Below, piece by piece: positions 1-6,719 of a stretch of 34,381 nt of DNA. This DNA is from Acidimicrobiia bacterium (lineage in GTDB: Bacteria; Actinomycetota; Acidimicrobiia; IMCC26256; DASPTH01). A program made the translations under genes and the position numbers. The stretch is taken from positions 1 to 34,381 of the forward strand of contig JBBDHW010000021.1 of assembly GCA_040880805.1 (NCBI GenBank), written 5' to 3'. The first letter of the stretch is position 1; every line of letters starts with the position of its first letter. Under the pieces are notes generated by a model. That model was not told the DNA's origin. It saw only the letters and a program-made list of their open reading frames with translations, and did no database searches.

Positions 1-102
1 GACCCGATACCGCGCGCCCCGACCCACTTGACAACACGGCGATTCACACCTCAGCTGCTGGCCGTGAGGCAAGCTCTACTCAATGGACTCGCCCCTGCTT
101 GA
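1..102 (+). CDS. possible 3' end of an upstream gene, partial at window edge
   Basis: The frame beginning at base 1 is open up to a TGA at 100-102, giving 33 residues that end NGLAPA. It overlaps the start of the restriction endonuclease gene by 20 nt, the kind of tight overlap common in restriction-modification operons. The visible tail carries no motif I recognise and does not match the end of the EcoRV methyltransferase as I remember it. Over this length an open frame in GC-rich DNA could be chance, so this is only a candidate. Confidence 0.3.
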   Translation, partial: DPIPRAPTHLTTRRFTPQLLAVRQALLNGLAPA

Positions 103-856
103 TTGGCTCCGGGAGCAAACAGCAGGTTGGACGCCGTCGATCATCGGAGTCTTCCGCGAGGACGCTCCACATGAGTGGCCGATCACCGCGTCATCCGCTG
201 AGGAGCTCCGAGTGCAGCTCACCACGCACGGTCATCTGCTACCGCTCCCAAGCGAACCCGCCGCCCTGGCGAACGTCATGGAGATCGAGCTTCGACAACA
301 TTTGACCGAAGCGGCTGAGCCATTGGCAGACGCGAGCATCGTCGCCGGCACCGAACGGTCGTATCCAGACCTCGAGTTCGCTGGTGGCGCGTTCGGCGGA
401 GGATTCCGCGCCGTCGACATCAAGTGCGCTCGCCGACGCGTTCGACAATCAGGCGGGCCCGCAACAATGCTCAACAACCGCATCGCGCTCTACACCGGCA
501 ACACCTACTTCTTGTGGCCCCAGCTGAAGTTCGGCGGGATCATGCGACCCTTCGAGCAATACGAAGAGCTGATCTCTGTGGTCGTCATCTACACGTTCGA
601 ACCGGAGCTACCGGAGCGCATCGCGGACGTCGAAGTCACCGCCCAGGAGACCTGGCGGATTGGCTCACGAAGCCGGGCGTCGGCGACCAGGGAATACATC
701 GGCTCGGTGCAGAACATCGAAGCGCTGACGAACGGTGCCGGCGAGTTCGCTACTGCCGAAGATTTTTACTCCTATTGGCGCCACAGCACGCGCAACTGGA
801 AGAAATCACCCGAGGCAGAGAAGCTGCTCCGCCAGGCCCTGAACCGAGAAAGCTGA
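83..856 (+). CDS. EcoRV-family type II restriction endonuclease
   Basis: The 257-residue protein has the PD-(D/E)XK core in EcoRV form: Y-P-D at 94-96 and D-I-K at 112-114. The spacing between the two acidic residues is 16, the same as Asp74 to Asp90 in EcoRV. Similarity continues beyond the core. A PFEQYEE segment (156-162) matches PFDQYIA, an I-G-S at 206-208 follows the recognition-loop position, and an EDFYSYWR segment (226-233) matches EDEFLDYWRN near the C-terminus. Glu67 or Glu69 is the likely counterpart of EcoRV Glu45. Length fits the family (EcoRV 245). ATG 83 is the first usable start in this frame. The expected role is Mg-dependent double-strand DNA cleavage. No methyltransferase is visible in the window, so the partner, if any, lies upstream. 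The recognition loop (199-204) differs from EcoRV, so specificity cannot be assumed. Confidence 0.85.
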   Translation: MDSPLLDWLREQTAGWTPSIIGVFREDAPHEWPITASSAEELRVQLTTHGHLLPLPSEPAALANVMEIELRQHLTEAAEPLADASIVAGTERSYPDLEFAGGAFGGGFRAVDIKCARRRVRQSGGPATMLNNRIALYTGNTYFLWPQLKFGGIMRPFEQYEELISVVVIYTFEPELPERIADVEVTAQETWRIGSRSRASATREYIGSVQNIEALTNGAGEFATAEDFYSYWRHSTRNWKKSPEAEKLLRQALNRES

Positions 857-859
857 CCT

Positions 860-2368
860 CTACGCAGCCTTCCCGCGCAGACGTTCCGCTTCAGCGTTCA
901 ATCGCGACAGCAGATCATTGTCGACCGAGATCACGAGTGACATGTCGAGCGCGACTTTGTCTTCCCCCGTCAAGGAGCCCTCGATCAACTGTGGAAGCTC
1001 GTCACCGAGCGCCACCCAGCGGTCGATGTAGTCCGCGACCTGCTGATTGGGCTTGTCGAGCAGCGACGCGTGCAGTTGCACGAGATCCGCGTATTGATCG
1101 CACGTCCGCGACGATCGCGCGCGACTTGACCAGCACAGCATGCGACCGTGCAGCAGGATCAACCGCTCGGCAAGGCCCAGGATGCGCTCGGCGTCGCCTG
1201 GCTCCCCCGGTGCGCCGAAGGCCAGCAGAACTTCGCTCTCCTCGAAGATCCGATCGAGATCCTCGACGAGCTGCACGGCTTCCTGGTTGTCACGTTGGAC
1301 GTGCTGCATCGCTCTGCGCCCGTCGAACGGCCTCTCGAACCGCCGTGTCCCTTCACGAGCTGTCGCCTCATGGTGTCCGATTGCCGGCAGAGACGCTTCG
1401 AGCCTCATGGCGAAGAGCATGTACTCCCAGCCGGGTGGTTGCTCGCGCTTCAATTGCTCGATGCGTTCACGACTGGCCCTCGACATCGCCAGCGCGTTTG
1501 TAGTGCGCGACTTCACGTGCTCGATGACGTGATCGACATCGGCACGAGTTGGCGGTCGACCGGCCATCACGAGCCAGGGCGCGTTTACGAAGCGCACAAC
1601 CGTACGCAGTCGGAGTCCGGCGGATCGCAGGACGCGTCGGCGCGCATACCTGCACACGACTCGATCGTCGCTCGCCAGCCACTTCAACCGGCTCAGAAGA
1701 CCGTCGTAACTCCCGTAGACGCCGAGCAGGTAGATGAATGGAAGCAAACAAAGAGTCAGCAGCGCGGGAGTGACCAGTTCACGAAGCATGTCCGTAGTTG
1801 CGACATCTCCGATGTTCTCGAGAACGCGCGTCAAGCTGTAGAGCAGCAAACCCAACCCCGCGACGGCAACCACACGTGTGAGACACCCGCGCGCGGGTGC
1901 GAACTCTTCACGCGTGGCCGAGACAGCGAGCGTCGCGCCCAGCAGCACGAGTAGAGGCACGAGCAAGAACTCCACCGGCAAGCTGAAGCTGGACAGGTTC
2001 GTCAGGAACTCAACGATCACAGTCAGTGAAAGCGCGCCGAGCATCGTGTGGCGAAAGAAGTGCGGATCCTCGACGACGTGGTCGTAGCGCGCGAAGAGGA
2101 CGAGCGCCGTGCCGACGAACCAGAAGAGCGTCTCCGAGAACAGGGACCAGTCCCATAGGAGCGCTGCGTAGAGGCCGAAGACGACCGCTGCCACGTACGC
2201 GACCATGAGGACGAGTGGGACCGAGATCTTCGGAGTAGCCACCGCTGCGACGACACGGACGAGCGCCCGACGGGTCCCTGGCCACAAGACGGCCGCGGCG
2301 AGTCCAACGGAGACCCAAAACACGATGACGAACTCACGGTTGTCGAAGAGCCTCGGTACCGGGTTCAC
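860..2368 (-). CDS. multi-pass membrane protein with cytoplasmic helical domain, unknown function
   Basis: The 502-residue protein has about seven hydrophobic segments in the first ~230 residues (for example FVIVFWVSVGLAAAVLW near residue 14 and LTLCLLPFIYLLGVYG near residue 210). A soluble, charged, mostly helical C-terminal half of ~260 residues follows. I do not recognise the family and see no nuclease, NTPase or enzymatic motif. It is convergent with the restriction endonuclease, with only 3 nt between the stops, and divergent from the XRE regulator. This places it in the accessory block and makes a defence-related role conceivable, but that is guesswork from position. The ATG at 2368 is taken because the first hydrophobic segment begins soon after it. 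Confidence 0.72.
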   Translation of the reverse strand: MNPVPRLFDNREFVIVFWVSVGLAAAVLWPGTRRALVRVVAAVATPKISVPLVLMVAYVAAVVFGLYAALLWDWSLFSETLFWFVGTALVLFARYDHVVEDPHFFRHTMLGALSLTVIVEFLTNLSSFSLPVEFLLVPLLVLLGATLAVSATREEFAPARGCLTRVVAVAGLGLLLYSLTRVLENIGDVATTDMLRELVTPALLTLCLLPFIYLLGVYGSYDGLLSRLKWLASDDRVVCRYARRRVLRSAGLRLRTVVRFVNAPWLVMAGRPPTRADVDHVIEHVKSRTTNALAMSRASRERIEQLKREQPPGWEYMLFAMRLEASLPAIGHHEATAREGTRRFERPFDGRRAMQHVQRDNQEAVQLVEDLDRIFEESEVLLAFGAPGEPGDAERILGLAERLILLHGRMLCWSSRARSSRTCDQYADLVQLHASLLDKPNQQVADYIDRWVALGDELPQLIEGSLTGEDKVALDMSLVISVDNDLLSRLNAEAERLRGKAA

Positions 2369-2488
2369 AAGCGGCCTTCTCTCCAGATCGGATCACACCA
2401 GTGTAACTCGAACGCACGTTCGTACATCCCGGACATCTCGGACGTGCCAGGCATGTGGACGCACGGCGGTCCGAGTCTCCTGGTCGAG

Positions 2489-2506
2489 TATGGGTTATTC
2501 CCCATA
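2489..2506. promoter_or_regulatory. palindromic operator over the promoter of the XRE gene
   Basis: A perfect inverted repeat, TATGGG-N6-CCCATA, ends 10 nt before the ATG at 2517. A -10-like hexamer TATGCT (2505-2510) overlaps its right end and lies 6 nt before the start codon, so a leaderless transcript is likely. An XRE protein binding here would block its own promoter; autoregulation is usual for such proteins but is inferred here. Confidence 0.55.
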
Positions 2507-2516
2507 TGCTCTGGGC

Positions 2517-2825
2517 ATGAGCGTCGATCTGGCCACCCACATCCGAGAGCTTCGCCAGGCCCTCGGCTGGACGCAGGACGAGCTCGCGAAGCGCGCGCGG
2601 ATCGACCAGGCCGACCTCTCGCGCATCGAGCGAGACAACATCGATCCTCGTTGGTCGACGGTGAACAAGGTCGTCAACGCACTTGGTGAGACCTTCGAGC
2701 TGGCCGCCGCTCCGACGACGGTTCGGCCGGCGCTCACTGCCGAGACCCGTGAGAACAGCCGAAGGACGGCGCTGTCGGCTGCGCCACGGCGTCGAACCCC
2801 CAAGGCAGTTCCCATCAAGCGATGA
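2517..2825 (+). CDS. XRE/Cro-type helix-turn-helix transcriptional regulator
   Basis: The 102-residue protein has an HTH_3 domain at roughly residues 7-62. It begins THIRELRQALGWTQDELA, continues with the recognition helix segment QADLSRIERD, and ends with a dimer-type helix VNKVVNALGE. A basic, disordered tail follows (RRTALSAAPRRR). The frame stays open upstream to 2205, but start 2517 is preferred. The HTH begins right after it, the upstream translation is not protein-like, and a -10 plus operator sit just before it. The antitoxin-like size fits HigA/HipB-type regulators, yet no clear toxin is adjacent. It probably regulates itself and perhaps the divergent membrane gene 148 nt away. Confidence 0.8.
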   Translation: MSVDLATHIRELRQALGWTQDELAKRARIDQADLSRIERDNIDPRWSTVNKVVNALGETFELAAAPTTVRPALTAETRENSRRTALSAAPRRRTPKAVPIKR

Positions 2826-2910
2826 CGCTCCTTCGTCCGGCGCGGCGCGGGATACAGAGCGCTGGCCGCTTCGAGTGCGCGCGTCCTGAGCCCTCCGACA
2901 CAATGGAGCC

Positions 2911-3147
2911 GTGGAGACCGAGTTCGTCGAACTCGACGGCAGCCTGCAGGTCAACCTCAGCGGGCTGGGACTGGCTCCTCATAGCCGGTACCTCGTCACG
3001 AAAGAGCCCGACGGCAGGCTGATCCTCACCCCCGTGGCCGCAACGTCCGAGAGCGAGCAGAGCCTTACGGCGAATGCGGCGCTGCGCGAGCGGATCGAAG
3101 CCAACCGTGCGGATCCCTCTCGGATGATTCTTCGCCCGAGCCGCTGA
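2911..3147 (+). CDS. small protein of unknown function, first gene of a two-gene unit
   Basis: The 78-residue protein has a short beta-rich N-terminal half (segments such as LQVNLSGLG and GRLILTPVA) and a charged helical C-terminus. The N-terminal half is vaguely like SpoVT/AbrB swapped-hairpin antitoxins, but I cannot assign it firmly. The start is GTG 2911. A -10-like CACAAT (2899-2904) ends 6 nt before it, which fits a leaderless message, while the GGAG at 2905-2908 is too close to be a normal ribosome site. The stop is 5 nt before the next GTG, so the two genes are almost certainly cotranscribed. Confidence 0.6.
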   Translation: METEFVELDGSLQVNLSGLGLAPHSRYLVTKEPDGRLILTPVAATSESEQSLTANAALRERIEANRADPSRMILRPSR

Positions 3148-3152
3148 CGATC

Positions 3153-3491
3153 GTGGAAGCACTCATCGCAACAATCCTCGAACGCATCCTGGACGATGGC
3201 GTCCTCGATGCCGCGGACCTCGCGCGCGTCACGCACACCTCCCGCCGCGCCGTCGCACGGTGGTGTGCGGGCGAACGCAGTCCAGCTCGCGACACGGAAG
3301 AGCGACTCCTCGAGACGACGGCCGTCGTCGATTTCCTTCGCACGCATCTTCGACGCGACGCTGCGCGGCTCTGGATCCGCAGCCCGAATAGCGACCTCGG
3401 GTACGCGAAGCCAATCGACCTCATCGCCGGCGGCGAGTACATGCGCGTCATCGGGGTTGTCCTGTCAATGGCCGAGGGCGTTCCGGTCTGA
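3153..3491 (+). CDS. ParS/MbcA/Xre-type antitoxin-like protein (toxin-binding domain)
   Basis: The 112-residue protein has an N-terminal HTH-like part, residues ~15-50 including TSRRAVARWCAGE. Its C-terminal part (~70-112) follows the DUF2384 pattern: LWIRSPN, G-Y-A-K-P-I-D-L-I, then AGGEYMRVIGVVLSMAEG. In characterised systems this domain binds and neutralises a RES-domain toxin encoded just downstream. Here the 700 nt downstream hold no RES gene, so this is a solitary antitoxin, a relic, or a plain regulator. It starts with GTG 3153, 5 nt after the preceding stop, without a strong ribosome site. Confidence 0.65.
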   Translation: MEALIATILERILDDGVLDAADLARVTHTSRRAVARWCAGERSPARDTEERLLETTAVVDFLRTHLRRDAARLWIRSPNSDLGYAKPIDLIAGGEYMRVIGVVLSMAEGVPV

Positions 3492-3505
3492 GAACAGCAC
3501 AGGCA

Positions 3506-3822
3506 CGTGGGCCGCGGTGGGGCCGCGGGGAGCGACGCAAATCGGTCACGCGGCTCGTGCGGTGTCAGCGGAAGTTCGAGCCGTGCAGTCCGCGGCGCGA
3601 ATCGTGGGCCGCGGATGGGCCGCGGGCCTTCGGAAAACGCTGCGAATCGACGACAACCGTCGAACACTGAAACCGCAGGTCAGGCCGCCGATCGCCTACA
3701 GCTCCGGCCCCAGGTCAGGGCCCTTCACGGTCTCCGGCGTACAGGCCGACTCGCTGCCCCACCGGTCCTGACCTGCGGAAACGTGGGTCAGGACCGACCG
3801 TGGGCCGCGGTCGGGCCGCGAG
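3506..3822. repeat. three copies of a 24-bp GGGCCGCG double box
   Basis: Near-identical 24-bp units lie at 3506-3529, 3603-3626 and 3799-3822. Each starts CGTGGGCCGCGG, then two variable bases, then GGGCCGCG, so each is itself an imperfect direct duplication of GGGCCGCG. Differences among copies are confined to the two central bases and one near the end. Function unknown. Confidence 0.6.
3673..3796. repeat. inverted repeats built on GGTCAGG
   Basis: CCGCAGGTCAGG at 3673-3684 is a perfect 12-bp inverted copy of 3767-3778. In addition, 3763-3773 (CGGTCCTGACC) is a perfect 11-bp inverted copy of 3786-3796, with a 12-nt loop. Another CAGGTCAGG lies at 3711-3719. No T-run follows the hairpin, so it does not look like a simple terminator. 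Confidence 0.55.
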
Positions 3823-3858
3823 ACGACGGCCCTGGAGCTGACGGTGTGGTGATCCGCG

Positions 3859-4137
3859 GTGTCCTCGAGGACTCGGGGCGACTGCGGGTTGGCGGCGTAC
3901 CTGATCGGTCGGGGCGAGGACCGCGTCGAAGCGTGGACGCGAGCCCATCACGAGCGCATCCGGCTCGGCGATGCGGCGCGAGCGGCTCGTTGCGCGTTCT
4001 GGTTGGCGTTTGGTCTGTTGCACACGGCTGACCTGGCCCGTGGGGGCGGGTGGGTCGACCCGCACCGGTTCGCGGCAGCGCTCGGGACCGCGGTGCAGGC
4101 TGTGCGCCACAACGTCTGTCTTCGCCACGGATTGTGA
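3859..4137 (+). pseudogene. decayed fragment of a LuxR-type regulator (TPR-like region)
   Basis: Residues ~11-60 of this frame (LAAYLIGRGEDRVEAW, then RAHHERIRLGD, ARCAFWLAFGLL, GGGWV) read like the first helical repeats of the large LuxR-family regulators of actinomycetes. Those proteins typically carry AAxLxGxxxxAxxAWERAHxxxxxxGDxxRAARCAFWLGxxL. The family is usually 500-900 residues and continues into more TPR-like repeats and a C-terminal HTH. Here the similarity stops at about 4053 and the frame ends at 4137. No start signal or ribosome site is evident. I read it as a remnant rather than a gene. Confidence 0.5.
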
Positions 4138-4228
4138 GCAATTTCTCGAAACGCCGGTCACCCGCGCCGCCCGCTCACTCGTCGGTCTGTGCAGGGACGG
4201 CAAGCCAGGGACGTGAGGGAGGTCGGCG

Positions 4229-5170
4229 ATGGCCGCGGTGATCGAGATCGACGGGCTCCACAAGGAGTACTCGAGACGGAGGCGACAGACCGTCGCCATC
4301 GACGGGCTCGACCTGTCGGTGCCCGAAGGCGGCGTGTTCGGCTTCCTGGGCCCGAACGGCTCGGGCAAGACCACCACGATCCGCTGCCTGCTCGGGCTGG
4401 TGCGACCCACGGCGGGGCGGGTCTCGCTGTTCGGCGCCGAAGCCCCGAGTGGCCTTCCCGGCGTGATCGGGAGGATCGGCGCGATCGTAGAGACGCCTGC
4501 GTTCTTCCCGACGATGAGCGCGCGCGAGAACCTGCGCCTGCTCGGCGCGATCGACCACATCGGCGTGGCGCGCGTCGACGCCATGCTCGAGCGGGTGGGG
4601 CTGGCCGATCGGGCAGGCGACCTCGTTCGGCGCTACTCGCTCGGGATGAAGCAACGGCTCGGCCTCGCGGCAGTGCTTCTGAAGGACCCCGCGCTCGTGA
4701 TCCTCGACGAGCCCGCCAACGGGCTCGATCCGGCCGGGATCCGTGAGACCCGCGAGCTGCTGCGTGGCCTCGGTGCCGAGGGGCGCACCGTATTCGTGTC
4801 GAGCCACCTGCTCACCGAGGTGGAGCACACGTGCGATCGCGTCGCGATCCTCAATCGGGGTCGGTGTGTGGCGACCGGCACGGTCGACGAAGTGCTCGAC
4901 CGAAGCGACGGCGGCGTGATCGTTCGCGTCGCCGACCTCGCGGCGGGGGCGGTCGCTCTCGCGCGCGCCGGGATGACGGTGGAGCGCCGCGACGGCCACC
5001 TGCACGTCGCGGTGCTGCCCGAGCTCGCGGCGAGCGTCACCGAGGTGCTCGCCGCCGAGCGGCTGTGGGTATCGGAGCTACGTGCGGTGGAGCACAGCCT
5101 GGAAGAGCGGTTCCTCGAGCTGACCGCGCCCGAGGAACCCGACCGTGACATCGAGGAGGTACAGGCATGA
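4229..5170 (+). CDS. ABC-2 type transporter, ATP-binding protein
   Basis: The 313-residue protein has Walker A GPNGSGKT (41-48), signature YSLGMKQR (136-143), Walker B ending LDEP around Asp160-Glu161, and the switch histidine in SSHL at ~193. The C-terminal ~90 residues form the accessory region typical of drug- or lipid-exporting DrrA/CcmA-like ATPases. GGGAGG 5-10 nt before ATG 4229 is a good ribosome site. The stop overlaps the permease start by 4 nt (ATGA at 5167-5170), so the pair is translationally coupled. Substrate unknown. Confidence 0.93.
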   Translation: MAAVIEIDGLHKEYSRRRRQTVAIDGLDLSVPEGGVFGFLGPNGSGKTTTIRCLLGLVRPTAGRVSLFGAEAPSGLPGVIGRIGAIVETPAFFPTMSARENLRLLGAIDHIGVARVDAMLERVGLADRAGDLVRRYSLGMKQRLGLAAVLLKDPALVILDEPANGLDPAGIRETRELLRGLGAEGRTVFVSSHLLTEVEHTCDRVAILNRGRCVATGTVDEVLDRSDGGVIVRVADLAAGAVALARAGMTVERRDGHLHVAVLPELAASVTEVLAAERLWVSELRAVEHSLEERFLELTAPEEPDRDIEEVQA

Positions 5171-5982
5171 ACCTGTTGATGGTCGAGATGCGGCGGGCGT
5201 TGCACCGCCGACTCGTGCGGGTGCTGGTGGTCCTCGCGCTCGTCGCGATCGTGATCGCCGGCTTCGTCGAGTTCTTCGCCAGCGTGGGACTCGACGTGGT
5301 CGCGCTGCAGGCGAAGGATGGCCACGACCCGGCGGTGATGACCGACTGGTGGATTGCGGGCTCCGGGGATGGAGTGCTCTCCGTTTCCGCGTTCCTCCTC
5401 TTGATGGGCGGATTGATCGGCGGCGCTTCGGTCGTGGGCGCCGAATGGCGGGCGGGGACGATCAGCACCGTGCTCACGTGGGAGCCGCGCCGGCTCCGCC
5501 TCCACGCCGCGCGGGTGGGGTCGGCGGGGCTGCTCGCCGCGGTCATCGCGCTCGCGTTGCAGGTGGTGTTCCTCCTGGCGTTCCTGCCGTCGGTGCTGGC
5601 TCACGGCACCACCGTCGGTGCCGACGGCGAATGGGCGCTGTCGCTCGCGGGCGCGCTCGCCCGCGTGTCCTTGCTCACCGCGACGGCCGCGGTGCTCGGG
5701 TGCGCGATCGCGACGCTGGGGCGCAACACCGCGGCCGCCATCGTCGTGGCGTGGGGCTGGCTCGCCATCGGCGAAGGGCTGGTGCGCGGCCTGCTGCCCG
5801 AGTACTCGCAATGGCTGGTCGGCGAGAACGCCACCGTCGTGCTCACCTGGGCGGGTCTCGACAGCCGCGATGCCACGAGCTTCTCGCCGGTAACGGCGGG
5901 CGCAGTGCTGGCCGTCTACACCGTGTCCTTCGCCGTGCTCTCGGCGGCGCTCTTCCAGCGGCGTGACGTGGCGGGTACCTGA
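5167..5982 (+). CDS. ABC-2 type transporter, permease protein
   Basis: The 271-residue membrane protein has about six hydrophobic segments: residues ~15-37 (RVLVVLALVAIVIAGFVEFF), ~76-95, ~117-143, ~158-180, ~183-200 and a last one at ~244-265. A hydrophilic loop follows the first helix. The segment GGLIGGASVVGAEWRAGTI resembles the conserved GxxxxExxxGT region of ABC-2 permeases. It partners the preceding ATPase through a 4-nt overlap. No exported substrate can be deduced. The next gene starts 44 nt downstream with its own ribosome site. Confidence 0.88.
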   Translation: MNLLMVEMRRALHRRLVRVLVVLALVAIVIAGFVEFFASVGLDVVALQAKDGHDPAVMTDWWIAGSGDGVLSVSAFLLLMGGLIGGASVVGAEWRAGTISTVLTWEPRRLRLHAARVGSAGLLAAVIALALQVVFLLAFLPSVLAHGTTVGADGEWALSLAGALARVSLLTATAAVLGCAIATLGRNTAAAIVVAWGWLAIGEGLVRGLLPEYSQWLVGENATVVLTWAGLDSRDATSFSPVTAGAVLAVYTVSFAVLSAALFQRRDVAGT

Positions 5983-6026
5983 GCCTCCGAGCGCCGTCGC
6001 CGATCGTCTGGGAGGATCACGCTCTC

Positions 6027-6719
6027 ATGGTTGCGCACGCGATCGTCGGCGAGGTGAGCGACCCGATCGGCATCGCGGTCGCCGACGCGCTCGCGGCCGT
6101 GCTGGGCATGACCGATGCGGTCTTCCCCGCGACCGGCACCTCCGCGCAGGTCGCCACCGACGACGTTGTCGACGCGGATCGCCTCGTGACGACATTGTTC
6201 GCCCAGGAAGGCGCGTCGTTGGTCAGGCTCGCGCGCCTCTTCGTCGACGATCGCAACGCCGCAGAGGATCTCGTACAGGAGGCATTCATCCGTCTCGCAC
6301 GGTCGACCCACCGGATCGCCGATCCGGCGAAGGCGCCCGCGTACCTCCGCTCGATCGTGCTCAACCTCGCGCGCGACTCCAACCGCCGCGGACTCGTGTC
6401 GATGCGTCATCAACTGCCGTTCGACGACCGGGTCGCGTCGATCGAGGATCAGATCACGGTGCGCGAGGACCAGCAGCAGGTGATCGACGCACTGCGCGAC
6501 CTTCCGCACCGCCAGCGGCAGTGCCTCGTGCTCCGCTACTACGACGAGCTCGGCATCGACGACATCGCCGACACGATCGGGTGCTCGCGCAACTCGGTGA
6601 AGACCCACCTCCAGCGCGGGCTCGCCGCGCTCGAACGGAAGCTCGCCGCCGCCGCCGCCGACGCGGCCGAGGACGAGGATGCGGCGCGCATCGCGGTCTC
6701 GCGAGGAGCCCCGTCGTGA
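6027..6719 (+). CDS. ECF-like sigma-70 family RNA polymerase sigma factor
   Basis: The 230-residue protein carries sigma region 2 at about residues 50-120, with the signature segment RNAAEDLVQEAFIRLA and then KAPAYLRSIVLNLARD. Sigma region 4 lies at about 150-205 (LPHRQRQCLVLRYYDELGIDDIA, then the HTH with CSRNSVKTHLQRGLAALE). An extra ~45 residues precede region 2; they may be real or reflect too early a start, though ATG 6027 has a GGGAGG 12 nt upstream. The stop overlaps the next gene's GTG, so a membrane partner is made with it, the usual genetic layout of an ECF sigma factor and its regulator. Target promoters are not identifiable here. Confidence 0.88.
   Translation: MVAHAIVGEVSDPIGIAVADALAAVLGMTDAVFPATGTSAQVATDDVVDADRLVTTLFAQEGASLVRLARLFVDDRNAAEDLVQEAFIRLARSTHRIADPAKAPAYLRSIVLNLARDSNRRGLVSMRHQLPFDDRVASIEDQITVREDQQQVIDALRDLPHRQRQCLVLRYYDELGIDDIADTIGCSRNSVKTHLQRGLAALERKLAAAAADAAEDEDAARIAVSRGAPS

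Larger units (their letters stand above)
3492..3858. other. intergenic repeat-rich stretch, no gene seen
   Basis: No reading frame here looks protein-coding. The stretch contains three copies of a 24-bp double GGGCCGCG box, four copies of GGTCAGG or its complement, and two perfect inverted repeats, listed separately. It lies between the antitoxin-like gene and a decayed regulator fragment, so it may mark the edge of an acquired segment. That interpretation is inference. Confidence 0.5.

Noticed and set aside
2205-2516. Upstream extension of the XRE gene
   Set aside because: The frame is open, but its translation is low in protein character and contains the operator and -10. The HTH begins right after ATG 2517.
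3492-4228. A RES-domain toxin gene after the antitoxin-like gene
   Set aside because: None of the six frames shows the RES signature or a coding-like stretch. Only the LuxR-type relic is recognisable.
1-4228. A DNA methyltransferase partner for the endonuclease
   Set aside because: No frame shows a DPPY/NPPY-type or PC motif with the FxGxG SAM-binding loop in this stretch.
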